From assembly GCA_913055915.1 (NCBI GenBank), contig CAJXKL010000015.1, forward strand, positions 1 through 55,605: a stretch of 55,605 nt of DNA, given 5' to 3'. The stretch's first letter is position 1; each line of letters starts with the position of its first letter. Below, in pieces: positions 27,166 to 35,288 of the stretch. Origin of the DNA: an uncultured Candidatus Nemicrothrix sp. (lineage in GTDB: Bacteria > Actinomycetota > Acidimicrobiia > Acidimicrobiales > MedAcidi-G1). The position numbers and the translations under genes are program-made. The notes under the pieces were generated by a model. That model was not told the DNA's origin, made no database searches, and saw nothing but the letters and a program-made list of their open reading frames with translations.

Positions 27166-27202
27166 TGTGGCGACCGGGGGCTTCTCCACTCCACCTGCTC
27201 GG

Positions 27203-28744
27203 TCAGCCGGCTGCGTTCTGGAGGCTCTCCCGCCGGCGGGCCATGAAGTCCAACATCGCCCCGTCGACAGCATCGTCGAGGATTGGTGCCTCGTAGTCGG
27301 AGAGAGTCTGCTTCCAGATTCCGTTCGCCCGCTGAGCGGCATCCAGACTGCCCTCCTCCTCCCACTGCTCAAACGAGTCGTTGTTGGCGACATCTGACCG
27401 TGCGAAGGCGGTCGCGAAGTTGGTCAGGGTGTGCGCCGTGCCCAGGAAGTGCTGGCCCGGCCCCACCTCTCGGATGGCATCCATCGCCTGGCCGTTCTCG
27501 GACAGGTCCACGCCCTGAACCAACTTGTCAGCCAGCCCGCACTGGTCGGCGTCGATGACGAACTTCTCGTAACCCATCGCCAGACCACCCTCAAGCCAAC
27601 CGGCTGCATGGAGCATGAGGTTGACTCCACCCATGAGAGCGGGAATGAAGGTCGCCATGCTCTCCGCTGCAGCCTGGGCATCAGGCACCTTTGAGGCACA
27701 CAGGTTGCCACCTGATCGAAATGGCACCCTCAGACGACGGGCCAGGGCAGCGACCGTGTACAGAACCAGGGCTGGTTCCGGTGTCCCGAACGTCGGCGCG
27801 CCTGTCTGCATCGACATGGAACTGGCGAACGAGCCGAACACCACAGGAGCGCCCGGGTTGACGAGTTGGACGAAAGCCATTCCTGCCAGTGCCTCGGCCA
27901 GGGTCTGGGTTGCAACACCGGCAACGGTCACCGGAGCCATCGCTCCGGCAAGGATGAACGGGCTGATCATCGTGGCCTGCATCGAGCGTGCATATGCCTC
28001 TGCGGCTCCGAGCATCATGGCGTCCCAGGCCATCGGCGATGAGGCGTTGATGAGGCTCGTCATGACGGTATTTCCGGCAACGAAGTCATCGCCGAACACC
28101 AGCTTCGCTAGGTCGATCGAGTCCTGGGCACGCTCGGCAGCGGTCACCGAACCCATGAACGGCTTATCGCTGTACCTGAGGTGGGAATAGACCATATCGA
28201 GGTGCCGCTCAGGCACCGGAATGTCGACCGGTTCGACCACAGTCCCGCCAGAGAGGTGCATGTGGGGGCTGGCATACGCCAACTTCACGAAGTTCCTGAA
28301 GTCCTCGATGGTCGCGTAGCGACGGCCTTGGTCGATGTCAAACACGAACGGTGCCCCGTAGGCGGGAGCGAACACCGTGGCACTACCACCCACCTGGACG
28401 CTGCGTGCGGGGTTTCTGGCATGGTGTGTGTAGGTGGAGGGTGCCGAGGCGGTCACGATTTCTCGGCACATGCCACGGGGGAACCTGACCCGTTCGCCAT
28501 CCACTTCGGCCCCGGCTTCGCTCAACAGGGTCAGCGCAGACGGGTAGTCGCGAAAGTCCATGCCAACCTCTTCGAGGATGGTGTCGGCATTGTGTTCGAT
28601 CAACTCGAGGCCCTCGTCGGAGACGATCTCCACAGGTGCCATCGTGCGTGTCAGGTACGGCTGGACCTCGGTCGACGGCGAGGAGCGTTCGGCCTGTCGG
28701 GCCACCCGGCCGCCACTGCGTCGACCTTGCCGCTCCTGGCTCAC
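27203..28744 (-). CDS. MttB-family (non-pyrrolysine) amine:corrinoid methyltransferase
   Basis: This 513-residue protein belongs to the trimethylamine methyltransferase (MttB) superfamily: GLELIEHNADTILEEVGMDF near residue 42, RFPRGMCREIV, and the barrel segments FAPAYGAPFVFD and GSVTAAERAQDS. The frame is uninterrupted, with no in-frame TAG, so it is a non-pyrrolysine member. Such enzymes demethylate quaternary amines: MtgB uses glycine betaine, and relatives use proline betaine, carnitine or gamma-butyrobetaine. With a dimethylglycine dehydrogenase nearby, glycine betaine is the best guess. The methyl group would go to the corrinoid protein encoded upstream. The ATG overlaps the activator stop. 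Confidence 0.88.
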   Translation of the reverse strand: MSQERQGRRSGGRVARQAERSSPSTEVQPYLTRTMAPVEIVSDEGLELIEHNADTILEEVGMDFRDYPSALTLLSEAGAEVDGERVRFPRGMCREIVTASAPSTYTHHARNPARSVQVGGSATVFAPAYGAPFVFDIDQGRRYATIEDFRNFVKLAYASPHMHLSGGTVVEPVDIPVPERHLDMVYSHLRYSDKPFMGSVTAAERAQDSIDLAKLVFGDDFVAGNTVMTSLINASSPMAWDAMMLGAAEAYARSMQATMISPFILAGAMAPVTVAGVATQTLAEALAGMAFVQLVNPGAPVVFGSFASSMSMQTGAPTFGTPEPALVLYTVAALARRLRVPFRSGGNLCASKVPDAQAAAESMATFIPALMGGVNLMLHAAGWLEGGLAMGYEKFVIDADQCGLADKLVQGVDLSENGQAMDAIREVGPGQHFLGTAHTLTNFATAFARSDVANNDSFEQWEEEGSLDAAQRANGIWKQTLSDYEAPILDDAVDGAMLDFMARRRESLQNAAG

Positions 28745-30774
28745 GGTGTCTCCCTGTTCTGCTCGGCCGTTCGCCGACGCTGCTCGCGCCTGCCGCCTCC
28801 AGTTGGGGTATCGGTACGTGGGGGGAGTTCGATCAACGTCGAGAGACCCGGGTAGTCAGCCGTGCGGTGGGGGATGGCCATGGCATCCACAAAGTGGTGC
28901 TGGAACGATGGTTCAAGGGCTGTTTCAACTTTTTCGACACGCCGAACGACTTCCTGGATCTCCACCCTTGCCGCCCCGGACAGGAGCGCCATCGCTGCAC
29001 CGGCTCCGGCAGCATTTCCCACCGAGGCGACCTTGTCCGGATCACAGTCCGGAATCAGTCCCAGCACGGTTGCCCGGACCGTATCGATGTGGCTGCCAAA
29101 GGCCCCGGCCAGCCCTATCTGGTCGACCTGGTCGACACCGAGGTGGTCCATGAGCAATCGGACGCCGGCATACAGCGCCGACTTCGCCAGTTGGATCGCA
29201 CGGATGTCGTTCTGTGTTACGAGGATCTGGTGATCCTCGTCGGTTCCGGGATCGTGGAGAACGTACGAGCATGTGCGGCCCTCGGCGACTATGCGTGGAG
29301 AGGTCCTGGTCCCGCTGCCACCGATCACGCCGTCCGAGTCCATCAACCCTGCAAGCCACAGTTCGGCAACGACCTCGATGATCCCGGAGCCGCAGATCCC
29401 GGTGATGCCGGTGTCGGCTACGGCGTCGTCGAAACCGGGTTCGTCGGACCAGGTTTCGCTGCCGATCACCCTGAACCGGGATTCTCCGGTTGCGGAGTCA
29501 ATCCTGACCCGTTCGATCGCTCCGGGTGTGGCCCGTTGGCCGGAGCTGATCTGGGCTCCTTCAAATGCGGGGCCGGTGGGGCTGGAGGCTGCAAGGACAC
29601 GACCATTTCCGGAGAGGACGATCTCGGCGTTGGTGCCGACGTCAACGACCAGCTGTACACCCGCCTGGTCCTGTGGCCGCGTGGCCAGGATCACCGCTGC
29701 GGTGTCAGCACCGACATGGCCGGCAATGCACGGCAACACATGGGCGCGGGCGGCCGGGTGGGTGCCGAGGTCCAGTTCTGTGGCGGGAACGTCCATGGCC
29801 TCTTCGGTGGCGAGGGTGAACGGCGCCGTTCCGAGTGGGGTCGGGTCGTAGCCGAGGAACAGGTGGTGCATGATCGGGTTCCCGACCAGCACGAGCTCAA
29901 GCAGTTCCTCCCTTGTCGCCCCGGCGGCCTCACACAGTTCCCCCAGAAGCGTGTTGAGTGCTCCACGAACGGCCGACGTCAACTCGGCTTCGCCTCCCGG
30001 GTTCATCATCACGTAGGAGACCCTGCTCATGAGGTCCTCACCGAACCTGATCTGGGGGTTCATGGCGCCGCCGGTGGCCTGAACCTCGCCGGTTGCCAGG
30101 TCGCAGAGGTGTCCGGCGATGGTTGTGGAGCCCACGTCGACTGCAACCCCGAGGGCACGGTCGCGCAGGCCTTCCCAGACAGCGACAACTCGACTTCCGT
30201 CCCGGACGGCCACGGTCACGGTTTCCGCTCCGGCGGCAAGGGCCTTTCCAAGTTCCTCGTCGGCTCGACCCTCGACCTCGATGCCTGCCAACCCCCACTG
30301 CACGGCAAGCGAGTCGGCAAGCCAGTTGGCGGGCCTCTCCTCTGCGTCCGGTACCTCGACCAGGCGGAGCACGAGGACGGGGTCGAGCCTGATGTCGCCC
30401 AGGTCGACCTCTTTCCTTATGACCTGGCGGTGGACCTGGCTTGTGGCCGGGACATCGATGACCAGGTCCCCCCAGATCTCGGTGGCACAGCCGAGCCGTA
30501 GGTCCCCCGATAGTGGACGTCGACCCCTGTAGTCGACCTCGACCGGTCCTCGGGGGGAAACGTGGTCCCTGGTGGCCGCTATCCCGTGCTTGGCGAACTC
30601 GCCGAATGTCGGCTCGACCTGGCATCGCCCACAGATCCCTCGACCTCCACACACCGAATCAAGGTCGACACCCAGTTTCCGGGCCGCATCAAGCACCGTG
30701 GTGCCGTCAGGCACGTGGCCCCTGTGGCCCGAAGGCGTAAAGACCACGAGGTGGTCATCGGCAGGGTCGTCCAT
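28741..30774 (-). CDS. RamA-like ATP-dependent corrinoid reductive activator (2Fe-2S plus ASKHA domains)
   Basis: This protein of about 677 residues has an N-terminal plant-type [2Fe-2S] domain with CGGRGICGRC (C43, C49, C52) and a fourth ligand near C97. The rest is the ASKHA/DUF4445 ATPase-like domain: GVAVDVGSTTIAGHLCDL, VVDVGTNAEIVLSG and a C-terminal GNAAGAGAAMALLS. Proteins of this layout reduce accidentally oxidised cob(II)alamin back to the active cob(I) state in corrinoid methyltransferase systems. It lies between the methyl-THF methyltransferase gene and mttB, overlapping the latter. ATG 30774 is used; a TTG lies one codon upstream. Confidence 0.88.
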   Translation of the reverse strand: MDDPADDHLVVFTPSGHRGHVPDGTTVLDAARKLGVDLDSVCGGRGICGRCQVEPTFGEFAKHGIAATRDHVSPRGPVEVDYRGRRPLSGDLRLGCATEIWGDLVIDVPATSQVHRQVIRKEVDLGDIRLDPVLVLRLVEVPDAEERPANWLADSLAVQWGLAGIEVEGRADEELGKALAAGAETVTVAVRDGSRVVAVWEGLRDRALGVAVDVGSTTIAGHLCDLATGEVQATGGAMNPQIRFGEDLMSRVSYVMMNPGGEAELTSAVRGALNTLLGELCEAAGATREELLELVLVGNPIMHHLFLGYDPTPLGTAPFTLATEEAMDVPATELDLGTHPAARAHVLPCIAGHVGADTAAVILATRPQDQAGVQLVVDVGTNAEIVLSGNGRVLAASSPTGPAFEGAQISSGQRATPGAIERVRIDSATGESRFRVIGSETWSDEPGFDDAVADTGITGICGSGIIEVVAELWLAGLMDSDGVIGGSGTRTSPRIVAEGRTCSYVLHDPGTDEDHQILVTQNDIRAIQLAKSALYAGVRLLMDHLGVDQVDQIGLAGAFGSHIDTVRATVLGLIPDCDPDKVASVGNAAGAGAAMALLSGAARVEIQEVVRRVEKVETALEPSFQHHFVDAMAIPHRTADYPGLSTLIELPPRTDTPTGGGRREQRRRTAEQNRETP

Positions 30775-30784
30775 CAACTCAGGA

Positions 30785-31678
30785 TCAGGCCTGTGGGCGG
30801 CGGCGACCGCCGCGGCGCTCGCGCACCGGAGCGCTGGGGTCGCGGTTCAGGCGGATCCATGTGGCGCAGTCGGTGTCGTGCCCGGCAAGGACGTCAGCGG
30901 CCTGGACGGCGGCCTTCACCTCTGCATGGAGGGGGTTCATGATCGCCGAGGTCATGCCGTGGGCAATCGCCATTGAGAGGAAGGTGCCGGTCACGGCATG
31001 GCGGTTCGGAAGGCCGAAGCTGACGTTGGATGCCCCGCAGGTGGTGTTCACCTTCAGTTCCTCGCGTAGGCGTCGGACCAGGGCGAAGACCTGTTGACCG
31101 GCGGTACCCATGGCACCGATCGGCATCACCAGTGGGTCGACCACCACGTCAGCGGCCGCGATGCCGTGGTCCGCTGCCCGGTGGACGATTTTGGCGGCAA
31201 CCTCGAACCTCACGTCCGGGTCCTCTGAAATGCCGGTGTCATCGTTGGAGATGGCGACGACTGCGGCGCCGTGCCTGGCGACTAGGGGAAGGACCCGTTC
31301 GAGGACCTCGCCCTCTCCGGTGACAGAGTTGACCAGCGGCTTGCCTTCGTAGGCGGCGAGCCCCGCCTCGAGGGCTTCGATGATCGACGAGTCGATCGAG
31401 ATTGGTACGTCCGTCACCGCCTGGACGAGGGTGATCGCACGGGCTAGGAGCTCCGGCTCGTCAGCGAGGGGGATGCCCGCGTTCACGTCGAGCATCTGTG
31501 CACCTGCCTCCACCTGGGCGATGGCATCGGCCTCGACACGGCTGAAGTCTCCGTTCTTCATTTCCTCGGCCAGGAGCTTTCGGCCGGTCGGGTTGATGCG
31601 TTCCCCGATCATTACAAAGGGTCGGCCGAAGCCGATCGCCACCTCACGGGTGGCTGAGCTCAAGACGGTGTCGGTCAT
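30785..31678 (-). CDS. Methyltetrahydrofolate:corrinoid methyltransferase (pterin-binding domain)
   Basis: This 297-residue protein has the pterin-binding (dihydropteroate synthase-like) TIM barrel of MetH/AcsE/MtgA-type enzymes. Landmarks are MIGERINPTGRK (residues 23-34), AQMLDVNAGIP, ISIDSSIIEALEAGL, LVNSVTGE and NTTCGASNVSFGLPNR. The last block is the methyl-THF methyltransferase signature, unlike dihydropteroate synthase for folate synthesis. It would move the methyl group from the corrinoid protein to THF. A GGAGAA ribosome site precedes the ATG. The C-terminal tail is Arg-rich (RERRGGRRRPQA). Confidence 0.92.
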   Translation of the reverse strand: MTDTVLSSATREVAIGFGRPFVMIGERINPTGRKLLAEEMKNGDFSRVEADAIAQVEAGAQMLDVNAGIPLADEPELLARAITLVQAVTDVPISIDSSIIEALEAGLAAYEGKPLVNSVTGEGEVLERVLPLVARHGAAVVAISNDDTGISEDPDVRFEVAAKIVHRAADHGIAAADVVVDPLVMPIGAMGTAGQQVFALVRRLREELKVNTTCGASNVSFGLPNRHAVTGTFLSMAIAHGMTSAIMNPLHAEVKAAVQAADVLAGHDTDCATWIRLNRDPSAPVRERRGGRRRPQA

Positions 31679-31729
31679 CTCTGTTCTCCTACGGGGATCG
31701 TGGGCACTGGCCCGCTAGGTGTCGATTGT

Positions 31730-32029
31730 TCAGTTCTCGAGCCCGCCGGACCAGACGAGACCCTCGAGCCTCTCAGGTGGGAAGGCGTCGTTGATCCGGC
31801 TTGCCTCGGCGGCCACTGCAGCTGCCATGTCAGCGCCACATTCAACAGCCTTGCGCTGCCATTCGGCTATGTAGTCGTTCGTCTCGGTCAGGCCTGCAAC
31901 GGTTGCGGCACGGTCTATTGCGCGTTGGAACCGCGCATCCAGGAGGGCCTTTTCACGGTGTCTGCCGGCCTGAGCGGTCACCTGTGCAGGGATGTCGCGC
32001 CAGTAGATGGTTATGAGCTTGGCAGCCAT
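31730..32029 (-). CDS. Small 'virulence factor'-domain protein
   Basis: This 99-residue protein begins MAAKLITIYWRDIPAQV and ends EGLVWSGGLEN. It matches what databases call the conserved virulence factor domain, a poorly named family of unknown function. The frame extends upstream to 32278, but that part overlaps the DUF1638 gene and is non-homologous; the ATG at 32029 lies five bases after that gene's stop. Its constant company with corrinoid methyltransferase genes suggests an accessory role in that system. No metal site or membrane segment is obvious. Confidence 0.75.
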   Translation of the reverse strand: MAAKLITIYWRDIPAQVTAQAGRHREKALLDARFQRAIDRAATVAGLTETNDYIAEWQRKAVECGADMAAAVAAEASRINDAFPPERLEGLVWSGGLEN

Positions 32030-32033
32030 CGGG

Positions 32034-32699
32034 TCAGGCCACCCTGGCTGGGGAGGCCGTTGTTCCGGAGATCGGGTCAGCAGTTCTCGGATCACCCAGG
32101 TGCATGACGCTCGTCTCCAACTCGCCACACCCGGTGCGACGAACCTCGTAGCGGAGTTTAAGACGTTCGGCGGCCAGCCTTCCCTTTTCGACGAGGGTCG
32201 GGTCGTCGGTCTGGGACAGGTAGAGCAGCCTCGTGTAGTGGCCAAAGTAGTCGGGGAGGAGTTGTGGATACCGGTCAAGGCCCAGGCCGGCTATGACAAT
32301 GCGATCGAAGTGTCTTACCAGGTAGTCCGTCAGGTAGAAGGTCCCGATCTCGGCCTCCTGAATCTCGCCGAAAGGTTCCGATCCTGCGAAGAATTCGTAG
32401 CAATGGGCGCCCGGGAGGCGCTCGACGCCGAGTTCGGTGCAGATGGCGTCCAGGCGGCCACCGGTTCCGCAGTCGGCGTATCCGACGAACACGCGGTCGT
32501 AGCGACCCTGGGCCGACCTGACCCGCTCCTCTACGGCATCTGGAATGAGGACAGGTGTGTTGTGGTACGAGGCTGGGAGACACTCCACGTCGATCTGATC
32601 GAGGCCGTTGGCCCTGACCACCTTGAGGAGTTCCCGTGCCAGCGCCCCGCAGGCGATGATCAGGGTTCGCCCGTTGGCGGCCCCGGTCTGGCGGGGCAC
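32034..32699 (-). CDS. DUF1638 family protein
   Basis: This 221-residue protein carries the DUF1638 pattern: LIIACGALARELL near residue 13, RVFVGYADCGTGGRLD with its Cys-Gly pair, and LPGAHCYEFFAG. Conserved Cys residues (in IIACGAL, YADCGTG, GAHCYEF) could bind a metal or corrinoid-related cofactor. No biochemical function is established to my knowledge. The gene starts with GTG three bases after the corrinoid protein gene. Family members commonly accompany methyltransferase and corrinoid protein genes, so a role in cofactor handling is plausible. Confidence 0.8.
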   Translation of the reverse strand: MPRQTGAANGRTLIIACGALARELLKVVRANGLDQIDVECLPASYHNTPVLIPDAVEERVRSAQGRYDRVFVGYADCGTGGRLDAICTELGVERLPGAHCYEFFAGSEPFGEIQEAEIGTFYLTDYLVRHFDRIVIAGLGLDRYPQLLPDYFGHYTRLLYLSQTDDPTLVEKGRLAAERLKLRYEVRRTGCGELETSVMHLGDPRTADPISGTTASPARVA

Positions 32700-32702
32700 T
32701 GC

Positions 32703-33410
32703 CTAGGCCGCTGCCGCGCGGCGCTCGGCGATGAGGCGCTGGGCGGTCTCTGCTGCTACAGCCGCGTCCCGGCAGTAGGCATCGGCTCCGATGGCCTCGC
32801 CGAACTCCAGGTTCAGGGGTGCCCCGCCGACGATCACCGAGTACTCGGAACGGAGGCTCTTCTCCTCGAGGGTGTCGATGACCACCTTCATGTAGGGCAT
32901 CGTGGTGGTCAGCAGGGCTGACATGCCGAGGATGTCGGGCTTGTGTTCGTCGAGAGCTCCGAGGAACTCCTCGACGTCGGTGTTGATGCCGAGGTCGATC
33001 ACCTCGAACCCGGCGCCCTCAAGCATCATGCCGACCAGGTTCTTGCCGATGTCGTGGATGTCGCCCTTGACGGTTCCGATGACGACCTTGCCGATTGGTT
33101 CGGCTCCGGTCTCGGCCAGTAGTGGTCGCAGGATCGACATCCCGGCCTTCATTGCGTTGGCTGACAAGAGCACCTCGGGGACGAAGAGGATCCCGTCGCG
33201 AAAGTCGATGCCGACGATCCGCATTCCCTCGACCAGGGCTTCGTCCAGGACCCTTGAAGGGCCCCAGTCGCGGCCGAGCAGGATGTTGGTGCCCTCTGCG
33301 ATCTCGTCTGCGAGGCCGTCGTAGAGGTCGTCGTGCATCTGGCTGACCAGGTCCTCGTCGGACAGGCTGGTCAGATCGATCTCCTCGTCGATGGTTTCGT
33401 CTTCTGCCAT
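32703..33410 (-). CDS. Methyltransferase cognate corrinoid protein
   Basis: This protein of about 235 residues has an N-terminal helical cap (residues 15-100) and a C-terminal B12-binding Rossmann domain. The base-off motif GDIHDIGKN gives H119 as the lower cobalt ligand, with GMSALLTTT and IVGGAPL as the other two cobalamin-binding loops. It would shuttle a methyl group from the MttB protein to the methyl-THF methyltransferase. The ATG at 33410 is chosen; the frame to 33461 adds only a basic leader. As the first gene of the minus-strand operon, it faces iclR across a 216-base gap packed with palindromic sites. Confidence 0.92.
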   Translation of the reverse strand: MAEDETIDEEIDLTSLSDEDLVSQMHDDLYDGLADEIAEGTNILLGRDWGPSRVLDEALVEGMRIVGIDFRDGILFVPEVLLSANAMKAGMSILRPLLAETGAEPIGKVVIGTVKGDIHDIGKNLVGMMLEGAGFEVIDLGINTDVEEFLGALDEHKPDILGMSALLTTTMPYMKVVIDTLEEKSLRSEYSVIVGGAPLNLEFGEAIGADAYCRDAAVAAETAQRLIAERRAAAA

Positions 33411-33486
33411 GGTTCGTCGCTCCGTTGGGGCTCGGGGCCGTTTGGTCGGCGACCGGGCCATTGTTTCTGTTCTTCTGCAGAATCTG

Positions 33487-33503
33487 GTCCCGTCATGTGG
33501 GAA
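33487..33503. promoter_or_regulatory. Candidate IclR operator 1 (corrinoid operon side)
   Basis: GTCCCGT-CAT-GTGGGAA is a 7-3-7 imperfect palindrome about 77 bases upstream of the corrinoid gene start. Its right arm is the exact complement of the left arm of operator 2. The architecture is that of IclR-family sites (short arms ending in TTCC/GGAA). Position suggests control of the minus-strand promoter. Confidence 0.5.
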
Positions 33504-33539
33504 GGGTCTGCAATGCGGGAACTCTACTCATCGCGGGAA
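33497..33539 (+). repeat. GYGGGAA half-sites repeated at 18-base spacing
   Basis: GTGGGAA at 33497, GCGGGAA at 33515 and GCGGGAA at 33533 are spaced exactly 18 bases apart, with a fourth copy at 33575 inside operator 2. The eleven-base word CAATGCGGGAA also occurs twice, 60 bases apart (33511 and 33571). The series suggests cooperative occupancy by a multimeric regulator. Confidence 0.6.
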
Positions 33540-33564
33540 TCCGGGTCCACCATTAGTGGTCAGG

Positions 33565-33581
33565 TTCCCACAATGCGGGAA
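33565..33581. promoter_or_regulatory. Candidate IclR operator 2 overlapping a possible iclR promoter
   Basis: TTCCCAC-AAT-GCGGGAA is the most symmetrical of the sites (7-3-7). Its left arm, TTCCCA (33565-33570), is placed 17 bases before TATCGT (33588-33593), a possible weak -35/-10 pair for iclR, so binding here would block iclR transcription. Autoregulation is inferred from position. Confidence 0.55.
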
Positions 33582-33626
33582 AACCGCTATCGTGGCCCTT
33601 TCGACCACCAGACACGAGGCACAAGA

Positions 33627-34385
33627 GTGCGAACCGTCCAGAGCATCGAACGGGCCTTCGGGCTGCTTGAGGAGTTGGCAGGCGAGCCGGCAGGAATCAG
33701 CGAACTCGCCCGCAGGATTGGCCTTCCGACCAGCACGGTTGCCCGGCTGCTCGGAACCCTCGAAGGAGTCGGTGCCATCGAGCGGGTCACTGACGGCACC
33801 GGTTACCGCATCGGCCCCACCCTCGTGACGCTGTCATCCAGCGTTGATCCCTCCCAGAGTCTGTTGGCGGTGGCCCAGCCGTTCATGGTCGAGCTGGTGG
33901 ATCTGGTTGCCGAGGCCGTGGGCATCTCGATACCGGCCGGCTACGACGTCCACTACGTGGAACAGGTCGACTGTGCCCACCCGGTGCAGGTCAGGGACTG
34001 GACCGGCACCAGCCTGCCCATGCACATCGTGTCAGCCGGTCTGGTCGTACTGGCCCAGTGGCCCGACGAGGCGGTGGACCGCTACCTCGGCCGGCGCCTT
34101 GAGCGCTACACGCCGGACACGGTGATAAGCCCCGACGCTGTCAGGAAGCGCCTGGCGCAGGTCCTCACCGATGGCTACATCTGGACCGAGGAGGAGTTCG
34201 CCGAGGGCATCAACTCGGTGGCAGCACCGCTCTTTGGAAGCGGCGGCGTTGTCGTGGGATCCGTCCACGTCCACGGCCCCAGCTACCGGTTCCCCGATGC
34301 GACCATGCGCGACGTGATCGCCGGGCAGGTCGTTGCATCCGCGGCGGCGATCTCGTCTGCCCTCGGCCATGGCCACGAGGCCTGA
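33627..34385 (+). CDS. IclR-family transcriptional regulator
   Basis: This 252-residue protein has the IclR layout: an N-terminal winged helix (VQSIERAFGLLEELAGEPAG, then ISELARRIGLPTSTVARLL) and a C-terminal effector domain (SIPAGYDVHYVEQVDC, GTSLPMHIVSAGLVVLA, GINSVAAPLFG). The GTG at 33627 is chosen because family members begin just before the VQSIERAF helix, and GAGG lies eight bases upstream. The longer frame from 33333 overlaps the divergent gene and is rejected. Matching palindromes near four promoters suggest it controls the quaternary-amine C1 genes. The ligand could be betaine, carnitine or dimethylglycine. Confidence 0.92.
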   Translation: MRTVQSIERAFGLLEELAGEPAGISELARRIGLPTSTVARLLGTLEGVGAIERVTDGTGYRIGPTLVTLSSSVDPSQSLLAVAQPFMVELVDLVAEAVGISIPAGYDVHYVEQVDCAHPVQVRDWTGTSLPMHIVSAGLVVLAQWPDEAVDRYLGRRLERYTPDTVISPDAVRKRLAQVLTDGYIWTEEEFAEGINSVAAPLFGSGGVVVGSVHVHGPSYRFPDATMRDVIAGQVVASAAAISSALGHGHEA

Positions 34386-34441
34386 GGGGAAAGGCAGGTG
34401 TCGGGTTGCCTGTCAATGTGCTCACCGTCGGGTAACTGAGC

Positions 34442-35269
34442 ATGTCTGCCGTCTACGGAGCGGTCGCGTCCGTCGGCATCGGGGTGGGAGACCACCTCAC
34501 CCGCGGTGCCGCCGACCGTGTGGGAGTACGCCTCACGTTGGCGTCCTTCTTCTTCGTGGGCATCCCTGTGTCAGCCGTGGGAGCACTGGTCATGGACAGC
34601 CAGTGGCTCGCCGCCGACATCTTCATCGGGGCGCTGACCGGAATCATCGCCGTCACCTCGCTGGGCTTTCTCTATCTGGGATATGCCTCAGCCACCGCCG
34701 GGGTCGTTGCCCCTCCGGCAGCTGTCATCGGGGTGGCGCTACCCGTGGTGGTCGACCTGGCCCGGGGAACGGTTCCCACCATCACGGTCGTTGCCGGGAT
34801 GGTTCTTGGCATGGTGTCGGTGCTGCTCATCACCGTCAGCCCCCGGCGCGCCGGAGACGTACGACGTGGCTTCTCGTTCGGGCTGGTTGCGGGCATCGGG
34901 TACGGGTGCATGTTCATCATGCTCGATCAACTCAGTGCCGCTAGCGGCTTCTGGCCGGTTATGGCCCAGCGGGCGGTCGCGTTCGCTGCTCTGGCGGCTA
35001 TAAGCATTGGTTTGCGAAAGCCGGTGTTCCCGACCCGAGCGGCCTTTCGGACGATCGTCCACGGGTCAATCTGGGGTGGGATCGGTGCGATGTTCTTCGT
35101 CTACGGCTTACAGCACGGTGACCTTGCCCCGGTGACGGTCACGGGAACCCAGTACGCGGCCGTGACCGTGGTCTGCGGAATCGTCTTCCGGGATGAGCGG
35201 ATGCGATGGTGGCAGGGGGTAGGGCTGCTTGGCGCAGTCTCGGCGGTTGCCCTGATCGTTGCCGGCTGA
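34442..35269 (+). CDS. EamA/DMT-family transporter
   Basis: This 275-residue protein is almost entirely hydrophobic, with about ten predicted helices arranged as two EamA repeats; the second starts near FGLVAGIGYGCMFIML. DMT-superfamily proteins move small metabolites or export toxic compounds. It lies 56 bases after iclR on the same strand, so it is probably co-transcribed. A role in moving a betaine-pathway metabolite is suggested only by position. The C-terminal repeat ends in the usual YAAVTVVCGIVFRDERM motif region. Confidence 0.82.
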   Translation: MSAVYGAVASVGIGVGDHLTRGAADRVGVRLTLASFFFVGIPVSAVGALVMDSQWLAADIFIGALTGIIAVTSLGFLYLGYASATAGVVAPPAAVIGVALPVVVDLARGTVPTITVVAGMVLGMVSVLLITVSPRRAGDVRRGFSFGLVAGIGYGCMFIMLDQLSAASGFWPVMAQRAVAFAALAAISIGLRKPVFPTRAAFRTIVHGSIWGGIGAMFFVYGLQHGDLAPVTVTGTQYAAVTVVCGIVFRDERMRWWQGVGLLGAVSAVALIVAG

Positions 35270-35288
35270 GGGGCAATCAGCGACAGGA

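Noticed and set aside
27203-28744. Pyrrolysine-containing MttB
   Set aside because: The frame has no in-frame TAG, so this is the non-pyrrolysine branch of the family.
33333-33626. N-terminal extension of the IclR frame
   Set aside because: It overlaps the divergent corrinoid gene and the operator region, and IclR proteins start at the VQSIERAF helix.
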